This document shows, piece after piece, positions 18,195 to 26,908 of a stretch of 36,702 nt of DNA (positions are counted from its first letter, which is position 1; every line of letters starts with the position of its first letter). Below the pieces are notes generated by a model that was not told the DNA's origin, did no database searches, and saw nothing but the letters and a program-made list of their open reading frames with translations. The translations under genes and the position numbers were made by a program. The stretch is from Crenothrix polyspora (GTDB lineage: Bacteria; Pseudomonadota; Gammaproteobacteria; Methylococcales; Methylomonadaceae), in NCBI RefSeq assembly GCF_900163745.1, contig NZ_FUKJ01000458.1:1-36702 (forward strand), written 5' to 3'.

Positions 18195-18770
18195 ATGGGT
18201 ATTTCATTAAGTAAGGGCGGTAATATTAGCCTGTCAAAAACAGATCCAACGTTAAAAAATATAACTGTCGGTTTAGGCTGGGATGCAAGGCCTACAGATG
18301 GTGTAGATTTTGATCTGGATGCTAGTGCCTTTATGGTAAAAGATGAGGGCAAAGTGCGTTCAGACAGCGACTTTATTTTTTATAATCAAACAAAATCCAT
18401 TTGTGGCTCGGTTGAACATACGGGTGACAATCGTACTGGTGCAGGCGATGGTGATGACGAAGCGATTATTGTTTTGTTGGATAAAATTCCTGTAGATATT
18501 CAACGTATTGTGTTTACAGTTACTATTCATGACGCAGATGCCCGCAAACAAAACTTTGGTCAGGTATCTCACGCTTATGTCAGGGTAGTTAATCGCGATA
18601 CTGACAATGAAGTTGCGCGTTACGATTTGAGTGAAGATGCGTCAATTGAAACAGCCATGATTTTTGGTGAAATTTATAAAAACGGCGCTGAATGGAAATT
18701 TAAAGCCGTAGGTCAGGGTTATGCCGGTGGATTATCGGCTTTAGCAAGACAATATGGAATTAATATTTAA
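18195..18770 (+). CDS. TerD-family calcium-binding stress protein (copy 1)
   Basis: 191 aa, the usual TerD/TerE length. TerD domains bind calcium and occur in cytosolic complexes linked to tellurite, phage, colicin and other envelope or chemical stress. Visible motifs: GLGWDAR (26-32), DFDLDAS (38-44) and [13 protein letters not shown] (77-89), which supply the two-calcium site, plus [21 protein letters not shown] and the C-terminal [13 protein letters not shown] strong AGGAGG precedes the ATG. It is 68% identical, gap-free by hand count (129/191), to the next gene, so the two arose by tandem duplication. It begins a same-strand cluster extending to 22408. Confidence 0.96.
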   Translation: MGISLSKGGNISLSKTDPTLKNITVGLGWDARPTDGVDFDLDASAFMVKDEGKVRSDSDFIFYNQTKSICGSVEHTGDNRTGAGDGDDEAIIVLLDKIPVDIQRIVFTVTIHDADARKQNFGQVSHAYVRVVNRDTDNEVARYDLSEDASIETAMIFGEIYKNGAEWKFKAVGQGYAGGLSALARQYGINI

Positions 18771-18826
18771 CGTGACTCAATAAGTCGCGTCAACACTACA
18801 TACATTTACAAAACACGGAGATTTTT

Positions 18827-19402
18827 ATGGCAATATCACTTAGTAAAGGCGGCAACGTTAATCTCAGCAAAGAGGTTCCAGGATTAAATAAAGTGCTGGT
18901 GGGTTTGGGATGGGATGCGCGTGCAACGGACGGTACGGCGTTTGATTTGGATGCCAGTGCATTTTTAGTCAAGCTGGATGGTAAAGTTCGTTCGGACAGT
19001 GATTTTTGTTTTTATAACAATAAAGTAGTGGCTGATGGCGCGGTACAACACGCAGGCGATAATCTGACAGGTGCTGGCGATGGGGATGATGAATGCCTTA
19101 AAGTAGAGTTGAGCAAAATACCCGCTGATTTAGACAAGGTTGTTTTCTCGGTAACTATTCATGATGCTGTGACCCGTAAACAAAATTTTGGTCAAGTCAA
19201 CCGTGCCTACATTAGAATTGTCAATGAAGATGGCGGCCAGGAAATTGCACGCTATGATCTTAGCGAAGATGCATCAGTAGAAACTGCAATGATCTTTGGT
19301 GAAATTTATCGCGTCGGTGCTGATTGGAAGTTTAAAGCGGTTGGCCAAGGTTTTGTTGGAGGATTAGGTCCACTGGCGGCTTCATTCGGGGTTAACGTTT
19401 AA
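18827..19402 (+). CDS. TerD-family calcium-binding stress protein (copy 2)
   Basis: 191 aa, collinear with the preceding protein without gaps. Calcium motifs are retained: AFDLDAS (38-44) and [13 protein letters not shown] (77-89). The most divergent segment lies at residues 61-71, where YNQTKSIC is replaced by [14 protein letters not shown] precedes ATG 18827. Two adjacent TerD/TerE-type paralogues are normal in ter operons, where they are thought to form mixed assemblies; which corresponds to TerD and which to TerE is not assigned. Confidence 0.96.
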   Translation: MAISLSKGGNVNLSKEVPGLNKVLVGLGWDARATDGTAFDLDASAFLVKLDGKVRSDSDFCFYNNKVVADGAVQHAGDNLTGAGDGDDECLKVELSKIPADLDKVVFSVTIHDAVTRKQNFGQVNRAYIRIVNEDGGQEIARYDLSEDASVETAMIFGEIYRVGADWKFKAVGQGFVGGLGPLAASFGVNV

Positions 19403-19420
19403 CTGCCCATCAACACAATT

Positions 19421-20665
19421 ATGGAAATTCGTCGTGGCCAACGCCTGGCTATGGGTGATCTATGCCAAAATACTGATTCGTTTCAGGTTGGTCTATCTAT
19501 TTCTGGCTTAGGGAGTGAAATCGATTTTGCCTGTTTTGGCTTAAATGCCCAGCAAAAACTGTCAGATGAGCGTTATATGACGTTCTATAATCAGACTGAA
19601 AGTCCGTGCGGTGGGCTCAAATTGGTCAAGCCGGATCAAGATTCAGCCAGATTTCTATGTCAATTGACTGCATTGCCAGCGAATATTGATCGATTGGTTT
19701 TTACTGCGGCACTCAATAGTTCCGAAACCATGTGGCAATTACAAGGCGGTTATTTACGCTTTCTTGTCGCCAATCAGGAAGTTGCACGATTTTCATTTTC
19801 AGGTGCAGATTTTCTGGATGAAAAAGCGTTGATGGTGGGTGAAATTTATCGCAAAGACAATGGTTGGCGCTTTAGTGCTACCGGACAAGGTTTCAATGGA
19901 GGCTTGGCCGCCTTGGTTAAGCATTTTGGCGGTGACGTTGCTGAAGATTCACTGCAGCCGGTTGGTAAGCTTTCGCTTGAGAAGAAAATTGCCGCTGTTG
20001 CACCAAAATTGGTTGATCTGGCGAAGAAAGCCACGCTTTCTCTGGAAAAACACCGTTTGTCATCTACGGTTGCGCGGGTCGGCCTGGTATTGGATGCCTC
20101 TGGATCAATGTACGCGCAATACGATAAAGGTAAAGTACAGCAGGTTATTGAGCGCCTACTGCCATTGGCGGTACATTTTGATGACGATGGCGAACTTGAT
20201 GTTTGGGCATTTTCCAGCAAAACCTTGGCATTACCGGCGGCTACGTTGCAAAACTATGCTGATTATATCGCCAGCGCTGAATACGGCTGGCGTAATTGGG
20301 GCATGATGAGCATCAATAATGAACCCGCAGTGATTGAACAGGTTATTCAGCATTATTCCAATACGAATTTACCGGTATTGATTATTTTTATCAGCGATGG
20401 GGGTGTGAGCCAGAATGCAGCCATTAAAAAACTGCTGGTCGAAGCGGCAGCGTTACCCATTTTTTGGCAATTTGTCGGTATCGGCGGACGCAATTATGGG
20501 GTCTTAGAGAAACTTGATACCCTGGCAGGCCGAGTCGTTGACAATTGTGGCTTTTTTTCACTGGATGACATTAATAGCATTAGCGAACAGGCGTTGTACG
20601 AACGCCTGTTAAATGAATTTCCACTTTGGCTGGAAGCGGCTAAACTTAAAAGTATCATCCGGTAG
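19421..20665 (+). CDS. Degenerate TerD domain fused to VWA domain (TerF-like)
   Basis: 414 aa. Residues 1-170 follow the TerD pattern (MTFYNQTESPCGGL, ARFSFSGADFLDEKALMVGEIYRK, FSATGQGFNGGLAALV) but the acidic calcium loops are lost: where paralogues have DFDLDAS it reads DFACFGL, and no GDGDDE run is present. Residues 218-400 are a von Willebrand A domain with MIDAS motif LDASGSM (Asp225, Ser227, Ser229) and FISDGG (Asp326); the segment NNEPAVIEQV (299-308) is where the MIDAS threonine would be expected. Such TerD-VWA fusions are called TerF and are proposed metal-dependent scaffolds. It begins 18 bp after the second terD gene with no clear ribosome binding site, so coupling is likely. Confidence 0.9.
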   Translation: MEIRRGQRLAMGDLCQNTDSFQVGLSISGLGSEIDFACFGLNAQQKLSDERYMTFYNQTESPCGGLKLVKPDQDSARFLCQLTALPANIDRLVFTAALNSSETMWQLQGGYLRFLVANQEVARFSFSGADFLDEKALMVGEIYRKDNGWRFSATGQGFNGGLAALVKHFGGDVAEDSLQPVGKLSLEKKIAAVAPKLVDLAKKATLSLEKHRLSSTVARVGLVLDASGSMYAQYDKGKVQQVIERLLPLAVHFDDDGELDVWAFSSKTLALPAATLQNYADYIASAEYGWRNWGMMSINNEPAVIEQVIQHYSNTNLPVLIIFISDGGVSQNAAIKKLLVEAAALPIFWQFVGIGGRNYGVLEKLDTLAGRVVDNCGFFSLDDINSISEQALYERLLNEFPLWLEAAKLKSIIR

Positions 20666-20791
20666 CTTGGATTCAGGCTTTCGCATTTGAATCGTTTATG
20701 CCCTGAGTACAAACTGACTGATCAGAGCACCTCAATCTTCCTCCAGACGTACAACAATCCTTTATTCAACATTTTTTAGGAGTTTTTATTC

Positions 20792-21382
20792 ATGGGTATT
20801 AGTTTACAAAAAGGTCAAAAAATCTCTTTGACTAAAGAATCAGGCAGTACATTAACGAAAGTAATTATGGGCTTGGGCTGGGATGCCAAAAAAACCGGCG
20901 GCGCGTTGAAAGGTTTTTTTGGCGGTGGTGGCGGTGATTCCATCGATTTGGATGCTTCGTGTGTGCTGTTCAACGAACAAAATAAACTCGTTGATACTGT
21001 TTGGTTTAAACAGTTAAAAAGTCGTGACGGTAGTATTATTCATACGGGCGATAACCGTACTGGTGACGGCGATGGCGACGATGAACAAATTATCGTGGCG
21101 TTAGATAAAGTGCCCAGCGATGTCAAATCATTAGTGTTTACCGTTAATTCATTTACCAATCAAACCTTTGATGCGGTAGAAAATGCTTATTGTCGTTTGG
21201 TTGATGGCACAAATAACAGTGAAATTGCCCGCTATACATTGAGCGCACAAGGTAATCATACCGCGCAAATTATGGCCAAAGTCTATCGTCACAATGGCGA
21301 ATGGAAAATGCACGCTATTGGCGAGAATGGTAATGGCCGCACGATTGATAGCCTTTTACCGCAAATCGTCATACACCTATAG
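20792..21382 (+). CDS. TerD-family protein with Gly-rich insert (TerZ-like)
   Basis: 196 aa. A TerD domain in which a glycine-rich loop (GGALKGFFGGGGGDS, residues 36-50) is inserted between GLGWDAK and the calcium motif IDLDAS (51-56); the second motif GDNRTGDGDGDDE (86-98) is intact. This insertion is typical of the TerZ/TerX branch of the family, an attribution made from memory. TTTAGGAG lies before ATG 20792. It is separated from the VWA gene by 126 bp without a gene and from the ATP-grasp gene by 6 bp, so it and the latter are translated as a pair. Confidence 0.93.
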   Translation: MGISLQKGQKISLTKESGSTLTKVIMGLGWDAKKTGGALKGFFGGGGGDSIDLDASCVLFNEQNKLVDTVWFKQLKSRDGSIIHTGDNRTGDGDGDDEQIIVALDKVPSDVKSLVFTVNSFTNQTFDAVENAYCRLVDGTNNSEIARYTLSAQGNHTAQIMAKVYRHNGEWKMHAIGENGNGRTIDSLLPQIVIHL

Positions 21383-21388
21383 GCCAGT

Positions 21389-22408
21389 ATGAGAATTTGG
21401 TTTAACAAGACCTTTTCAACGATTTCGGCGGTGTTAAGAAATCTTCGTGAGTCGGCATCGTCTGATGAAATAACACTGATTTGTACACAAACCTACGCAA
21501 CGGCGGCCGCGTTTTTAGCGGCTGATGAATGTTATCTGGAACCTTCGGATCGGGTAGGGCAGGATTATTTAGACTGGTGTGTAGAATTTTGCGATCGGCA
21601 TAAGATCGACTTGTTTTGGCCGGGTAAGGAAGCGCCTTTAATCAGCGCCAATCATGCGCTCTTTGATGTCATCGGTGTACAGGTGATGTCGGTGGCCGAT
21701 GTGTCAACACTTACGTTGTTACACAACAAAGCCCATTTTTATCGTGATTTAAAGCCCAGTGTGGCCAATATAATGGATTTTATTGCGGTTAATAACCACC
21801 AAGAATTTGATGCCGCAGTTGAAACGTTATCTGCCAATCATGAAAAATTGTGTATTAAACCTGCTGTTTCAGTTTATGGATTAGGCTTTCGTATTCTGGA
21901 TACGCAACGCGATAGTATTACTCACATGCTAAAAGGGGTTGAGTACCAAATACCTCTGCAAGAATTACGACAAGGCATGCTAAATACGCCGCAATTCGAT
22001 ACGCTACTGGTTATGGAACATTTGGGCGGCGTTGAATGGAGTGTTGATTGTGTAGGACGGCGCGGCGAGCTATTGGCTGCGGTACAGCGAAAAAAATCGC
22101 CATTGGCAGGTCACGGGCAAACCATCGATAATCATCCTGAAATAAACGCTATGGTGAATCGATTAACTGAACACTATCGCCTGAATGGCATATTTAACAT
22201 TCAATTCAAAGAGGGTGCTCAGGGTGTACGCTTGTTGGAAATTAACCCACGGCCTTCGGGTGGTTTTGGTATGGCGTGTTTGTCGGGGGCAAATTTGGCA
22301 CATATCGCCCTTCAAGCTATTAAAGGTGAGACGGTTGTAGAGTCCAGTATCCGTTATGGCCTGAAAGTTAATGAAATTAATACGCCTGTTATCTTGCCGG
22401 ACTTGTGA
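21389..22408 (+). CDS. ATP-grasp superfamily protein of the Ter cluster
   Basis: 339 aa. ATP-grasp fold: pre-grasp N-terminus (about 1-105), LHNKAHFYRDL (Lys114), CIKPAVSVYGLGFRI (Lys157), MEHLGGVEWSVD (Glu210) and the metal-binding LEINPRPSGGFG (Glu284, Asn286). These enzymes join a carboxylate to an amine or thiol nucleophile via an acyl phosphate. ATP-grasp proteins are known companions of Ter genes, together with phosphoribosyltransferase, HAD and other enzymes, in predicted nucleoside-derived metabolite pathways. Here it is the only enzyme present. The substrate is unknown. It begins 6 bp after the TerZ-like gene and is followed by a strong terminator. Confidence 0.88.
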   Translation: MRIWFNKTFSTISAVLRNLRESASSDEITLICTQTYATAAAFLAADECYLEPSDRVGQDYLDWCVEFCDRHKIDLFWPGKEAPLISANHALFDVIGVQVMSVADVSTLTLLHNKAHFYRDLKPSVANIMDFIAVNNHQEFDAAVETLSANHEKLCIKPAVSVYGLGFRILDTQRDSITHMLKGVEYQIPLQELRQGMLNTPQFDTLLVMEHLGGVEWSVDCVGRRGELLAAVQRKKSPLAGHGQTIDNHPEINAMVNRLTEHYRLNGIFNIQFKEGAQGVRLLEINPRPSGGFGMACLSGANLAHIALQAIKGETVVESSIRYGLKVNEINTPVILPDL

Positions 22409-22446
22409 TATTGATTATAAGTTCGGCAAGATCTATTGATTGTCAG

Positions 22447-22479
22447 GCACGGACAGATTTGCATTTGTCCGTGCTTTTT
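22447..22479. terminator. Terminator between Ter cluster and RTX gene
   Basis: A 9-bp perfect stem GCACGGACA (22447-22455) / TGTCCGTGC (22466-22474) followed by TTTTT (22475-22479). It lies 38 bp after the ATP-grasp stop, and the convergent RTX gene ends at 22498, so it may serve both strands. Confidence 0.85.
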
Positions 22480-22497
22480 AGCTAATACTATTGCATT

Positions 22498-25212
22498 CTA
22501 GGCAATAATATCAATATTGGCAGCTGTCAAAGCCACGCCGGATCCAATGCCAACTAATTGAATAGGGAAAAATTGGTCACCGCTGCCATCTCTATCAAAC
22601 GATAAAATACCGTTGTCCTGGTTGTAAATAAAACGCTGCTCTGCTGTTGGTGCTTCTCCCTCGAAGGAAAATTGCTTAACAGTCAGGTTGACGATACCGA
22701 AAGCCGATGCAGAAATGGCAATAACATCGTTTTGATCCAAAGCAAAATCGCCAATTTTATCTGGGAAAGCATCAGGGGCAGAATTAAACACAAAGCTATC
22801 CGCGCCGACTGAGCCATATAAGGTGTCTCTACCTAATCCCCCTATTATCATGTCATCATTTAAGCCGCCGAAAATATTGTCATTACCGCTGCCGCCATTA
22901 AAGGTGTTTTTTGCACTACTGTTTTCTGCGGTCAGATAATCGTTACCGTCACCGCCTATCATGACAACTGTGCCGGTGGATCCGGAAGCATCCATAAAAT
23001 CATTGCCAGCGCCGCCGTCCAACGTATTTTCCGCTGCGGACTGTTTAGCGTAAATGCTATCGTCGCCTGCGCCACCCAAAAGCTTATTAGCGCCACTGTT
23101 TGCAGAAATACTTAGTTTGTCGTTGCTCTCACCGCCATCCAAAATATTGTTGCCCGAAGCGTTATATACTTCTATCGTGTCATTGCCTGCATCACCATTA
23201 AAGGTGTTATTGCCTGTGCTATTGGAGGACGATAAGTTATCGTTACCGATGCCGCCTTCAAGGATGTTATTTCCGGATGCATTGGCATCAACGTAAAGCG
23301 CATCATCGCCTTCTCCGCCTGACAGTGCGTTATTGCCTGCGCCCCCATTCAGTATGTCATTGCCAATCCCGCCTTTTAGGGCATCATCAAAGTTGGTGCC
23401 GGTAATTTTCAGCACCTCAATATTTGCAAATTTGATTTGATTGGTACCGGCAACAACGGTGCCGCTTGCGCCATCGCCTACATTGATAAACATGTTCAGC
23501 GCAGTGTTGGCATCGGTATAGTCGACAATTAGGGTATCAGATTGATTGCCACCATCCACCGTTTGTGTGACTAAAGTGGCGGCATTGCCAGCTGAAAGCG
23601 TAATGCGGTCATCGTCTTCTCCACCAAACAGCGCATTAGTGCCTTTTGGAGCGTCCAGGATTAAGCGATCACTACCACCCATGCCATAGATTTTATTATC
23701 GCCACTGGTATTGTTGGCCACAATATAATCATCACCAGCGCCGCCATTCAACACGTTATTACCGGTGCTGGAATCAGCGCGTATAGAATCGTTATCTGCA
23801 CCACCCGCAACAGTGTTGTCACCGCTAGCTGCGAAAAGGTTAAAGCGGTTGTCTCCTGCCGCGCCACCAAAATAATTGTTACCCGTAGACTTTATGGCGG
23901 AAAAACTGTCAAGTCCAATACCGCCATACAAGAAATTATTGCCCGCTGAATTATCTACGCTAAGGGTATCATCCCCGGCCTCACCGTACAGCTTGTTACT
24001 GCCTTCATCGTCGCTCAGTGTATCGTTATCATCGCCGCCACGTAAAGTGTCGTTACCGGCTCTACCGTCCAGGGTATCTTCTCCTGCGAGGCCCAACAGA
24101 ACGTTATTGCCAGCATTTCCGTTAATGATGTTATCCAGGGCATTGCCATTGCCATTGGCAACAGCACTTCCCGTCAAGGTAAGGTTTTCGAAAAGGGTTT
24201 CTAGCGTAAATGAAAAACTGGCATTGATGGTATCAATACCACCGGCATCGCTACCAAAGCCGTCGTCTTCGCTGGCATTATCGTCTACATTATCAAGAAA
24301 ATAACTGTCGTTACCGCTGCCGCCTAGCATGGTATCGATACCGGCTCCGCCTACCAGATAGTCATTACCAGCACCGCCTTTCAGGGTGTCATTACCGTCT
24401 CGACCATACAATATGTCATTGCCTGCCGCGCCGATGAGTATATTATTATCATCATTACCACTTATAATGTTGTTAAGCTTGTTACCCGTACCGTTAACGG
24501 CATTGCTTCCTGTTAATGTCAGGTTTTCAAACAAGTCGCTTAATACCGATGTAAAAGGTGTATTAATGGTATCAATACCACCGGTATCAAGACCTGCGTC
24601 AGTAGTTTCAATGGTCTGATCATCAATATTATCGACAAAATAGCTGTCGTTACCTGCGCCACCACGCATTTCGTCTGCACCGGTTCCACCAGAAAGCAAG
24701 TCATTCCCGTCACCACCCTGCAAAACATCATCTCCGGCCATGCCGTAAAGATCATCGGCACCAGCTCCGCCAATCAATGTGTTACTGTTGATGTTACCGG
24801 TAATTTGATTATCCAGCTCATTGCCAGTGCCGTTGATTGCACTTGTTCCATTCAATTTGAGGTTTTCCAGAAAACGTCCCAATGTAAAAGATACCGACGA
24901 ATTCACTAGGTCGGTGCCACCATCGTCGATTCCTACAACCGTTTCTTCGCTAATGGTATCACCCAGGCTGTCGACAAAATAAATATCGTCCCCAGTGCCA
25001 CCAAGCATTTTATCTTCTCCGATACCGCCATTTAAGGTGTCATTGCCTGCTAATCCAGTTAGGATGTCATTACCTTCTAATCCAGTTAGGGTATCATTAC
25101 CCTCTAATCCAGTTAGGGTATCATTACCTTCTAATCCATTAATGATGTCATCATCAGGCGTACCGATTAAATTATTGTCACCGGTATCACCATTAATTGT
25201 ATTTATGGCCAT
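22498..25212 (-). CDS. RTX (hemolysin-type) calcium-binding repeat protein, probably type I secreted
   Basis: 904 aa made almost entirely of GGxGxDxLx-type nonapeptides that fold as calcium-loaded beta-rolls. It opens with MAINTINGDTGDNNLIGTPDDD and no Sec signal, then a run of near-identical GLEGNDTLT units (residues 26-60). Residues ~78-416 contain three modules in exact 113-residue register (ENL at 116, 229, 342; YFVD/YFVD/YFLD at 78, 191, 304). The second half consists of SxGNNxLxGGxGxD repeats. The C-terminus (DKIGDFALDQNDVIAIS, SFDRDGSGDQ, VALTAANIDIIA) resembles the uncleaved C-terminal signal of type I substrates. No catalytic domain is recognisable, so it may be a surface-layer, adhesin or biofilm protein. 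GGAG lies before ATG 25212. No ABC/HlyD exporter is nearby. Confidence 0.92.
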   Translation of the reverse strand: MAINTINGDTGDNNLIGTPDDDIINGLEGNDTLTGLEGNDTLTGLEGNDILTGLAGNDTLNGGIGEDKMLGGTGDDIYFVDSLGDTISEETVVGIDDGGTDLVNSSVSFTLGRFLENLKLNGTSAINGTGNELDNQITGNINSNTLIGGAGADDLYGMAGDDVLQGGDGNDLLSGGTGADEMRGGAGNDSYFVDNIDDQTIETTDAGLDTGGIDTINTPFTSVLSDLFENLTLTGSNAVNGTGNKLNNIISGNDDNNILIGAAGNDILYGRDGNDTLKGGAGNDYLVGGAGIDTMLGGSGNDSYFLDNVDDNASEDDGFGSDAGGIDTINASFSFTLETLFENLTLTGSAVANGNGNALDNIINGNAGNNVLLGLAGEDTLDGRAGNDTLRGGDDNDTLSDDEGSNKLYGEAGDDTLSVDNSAGNNFLYGGIGLDSFSAIKSTGNNYFGGAAGDNRFNLFAASGDNTVAGGADNDSIRADSSTGNNVLNGGAGDDYIVANNTSGDNKIYGMGGSDRLILDAPKGTNALFGGEDDDRITLSAGNAATLVTQTVDGGNQSDTLIVDYTDANTALNMFINVGDGASGTVVAGTNQIKFANIEVLKITGTNFDDALKGGIGNDILNGGAGNNALSGGEGDDALYVDANASGNNILEGGIGNDNLSSSNSTGNNTFNGDAGNDTIEVYNASGNNILDGGESNDKLSISANSGANKLLGGAGDDSIYAKQSAAENTLDGGAGNDFMDASGSTGTVVMIGGDGNDYLTAENSSAKNTFNGGSGNDNIFGGLNDDMIIGGLGRDTLYGSVGADSFVFNSAPDAFPDKIGDFALDQNDVIAISASAFGIVNLTVKQFSFEGEAPTAEQRFIYNQDNGILSFDRDGSGDQFFPIQLVGIGSGVALTAANIDIIA
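25045..25140. repeat. 27-bp tandem repeat in the RTX gene
   Basis: Three to four near-identical 27-bp units reading TCTAATCCAGTTAGGGTATC on the plus strand plus a 7-nt spacer, encoding GLEGNDTLT on the minus strand. The nucleotide near-identity implies recent slippage or recombination within the coding region. Confidence 0.85.
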
Positions 25213-25747
25213 GTTTTTTCTCCAAATTGTTAGTGTTTAGTATCCCTTGAGCAAATTCAGTCAGGGATGAGATTTTAAGGGAGGTAAGCCTCGATATTAT
25301 CGAGTGTGAGCGTATGTTTGAATCACTTTGTTGGCGGTGGGGTTAATTGAAATCAGCAGCTTTACTGCTTTGATAAGGTAGGGATGATGTGCTGACTTGT
25401 CATCCGCGCAGTTTTATCAAAACAAATCCATTGATAAGCGTGAAGAGGTACAAAAAACCTTAGGCACAAATTGACTGGGGCATAGAATCGTTAGGCAGAC
25501 CTTATTAGGTCAAGCAAAATACACACCAAAAATATAAATAATTATAAAATCAATTGGATAAATAATAGTCCGTGTGGGTGGCAAGGTACTTTTACAGGTA
25601 ATCGTAAATTAATTGGACATTAATTATCTGGCGGTAATATTAAGTCCCTTATATTTTGCTAGTTTCGCAAATAACATGTGGTATGCAGAAATGTAACGCA
25701 CATTTCTTGGTTGTAAAAATAATAGACAAATCTATGGTTTAGTTTTT
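25213..25747. other. 535-bp intergenic region upstream of the RTX gene
   Basis: No gene seen. It contains several inverted repeats: ATCCCT/AGGGAT (25242-25247 and 25263-25268), CTCGAT/ATCGAG (25290-25304), and a nested structure at 25369-25421 (outer TTTGATAA/TTATCAAA, inner GGATGA/TCATCC). All lie in the probable 5' leader of the minus-strand RTX gene. The part near 25500-25740 is AT-rich, and no convincing promoter pair was found. Confidence 0.5.
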
Positions 25748-26908
25748 CTAAACAAGTGCCCTAATGCCAGCAATTAACTGTTGCATGGCAAGCGTTGTGC
25801 TAGTCTGATTCAACATACCATAAGACACTCGTAAATAACAGCCATCGGTCAAACCAAAAGCGCTACCAGGAATGGCGGCCACTTTAAAATCACGGATCAA
25901 CCTTTGTACAACATCTAAGTCATTGCGGTCGGTGTTTAATTTTAATAAAAAATAAAATGCCCCTTCCGTTATGGGTGCATGACAGACATCTTTCAAGTCA
26001 TATAATTGCGAAATAATGTGTTGACGCAATTGAGATAAAGGCTGTAATTGGGCTTTGCAGTAATCCATTCCGGTTTGTAGCGCGGCTAAAGCAGCGTGTT
26101 GAGTAATCAACGGTGGGCAAATTAAATTGGTATCCTGTGCTTTCAGTAAAGAGGACACCAATGCTTCGGGAATAACGGTATAACCGATGCGCCAACTGGC
26201 AAACCCATAAGCTTTCGATAATGAATACAAGGAAATAGTGTGTGCTTGTGCATCAGCAATACTGGCAGGGGAAAAGTGACGGGCATTATCATAAGTGAAA
26301 TACTCATAGGCTTCATCGCTGATATGATACAGGTCATGTTCGCGGCACAAGGCGTTAACTGCGCGTAAGGCAGCTTCTGGGTAAACCGCGCCACTGGGAT
26401 TGTTGGGCGATACGGTGACGATAGCACGGGTTTTTGTGGTGATGGCTGCACGCAGCTGGTCAATTTGCAGTTGATAATCTATATCGGTAGGTACGAAAAC
26501 CGGCGAGCAATGTAACATACGCACGGCCATTTCCTGATTAAAGTAATAAGGCAGCGGCAAGATGACTTCATCACCTGGGTCGACAATGGCCAGCAACACA
26601 TTTAAAAAGGCCATATTTGAACCAGCGGTGACCATTATGCGGTAGCCACGTTGGCAGTCTATATTATTTTCGCTGAGTAACTTTGTTTCAATAGTGCTCA
26701 ATAAAGCGGGCATTCCAAAAGCCGAACCATAGTAATGGTCTGTGGGCTGGACACCAAAATGCTGAATAGCTTGCATGGCGCTTGCGGGCGGTGGATAGGA
26801 AACCATGCCTTGTCCGAGTGATAGCGTATCCGGGTTATCACGTATCCATTCATTAACTACAGGAATTATGGCAGGTTGTACGGATGACATGGTTTGACTA
26901 ACGTGCAT
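25748..26908 (-). CDS. PLP-dependent aminotransferase, class I/II (aspartate aminotransferase fold type I)
   Basis: 386 aa. Seen: SLGQGMVSYPPP near the N-terminus, TVSPNNPSGAVY (Asn pair contacting PLP and substrate carboxylate), HISDEAYEYFTY (Asp and Tyr contacting the pyridine ring), SLYSLSKAYGFASWRIGY with the Schiff-base lysine (Lys232), and a C-terminal LRVSYG arginine that binds the substrate carboxylate. Substrate specificity is open: aspartate, aromatic or other 2-oxo acid. The frame can be extended one codon to GTG (26909-26911), but ATG 26908 next to the mobA stop is preferred; the two genes overlap by a base in TGATG, implying coupled translation. Confidence 0.93.
   Translation of the reverse strand: MHVSQTMSSVQPAIIPVVNEWIRDNPDTLSLGQGMVSYPPPASAMQAIQHFGVQPTDHYYGSAFGMPALLSTIETKLLSENNIDCQRGYRIMVTAGSNMAFLNVLLAIVDPGDEVILPLPYYFNQEMAVRMLHCSPVFVPTDIDYQLQIDQLRAAITTKTRAIVTVSPNNPSGAVYPEAALRAVNALCREHDLYHISDEAYEYFTYDNARHFSPASIADAQAHTISLYSLSKAYGFASWRIGYTVIPEALVSSLLKAQDTNLICPPLITQHAALAALQTGMDYCKAQLQPLSQLRQHIISQLYDLKDVCHAPITEGAFYFLLKLNTDRNDLDVVQRLIRDFKVAAIPGSAFGLTDGCYLRVSYGMLNQTSTTLAMQQLIAGIRALV

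Noticed and set aside
23054-25240. Several plus-strand open frames rich in Ser/Pro/Leu (such as 23054-23296, 23876-24304, 24386-24619, 24995-25240)
   Set aside because: They are antisense shadows of the GGxGxD repeats of the RTX gene; the Pro/Ser/Leu pattern is the complement of Gly/Asp codons.
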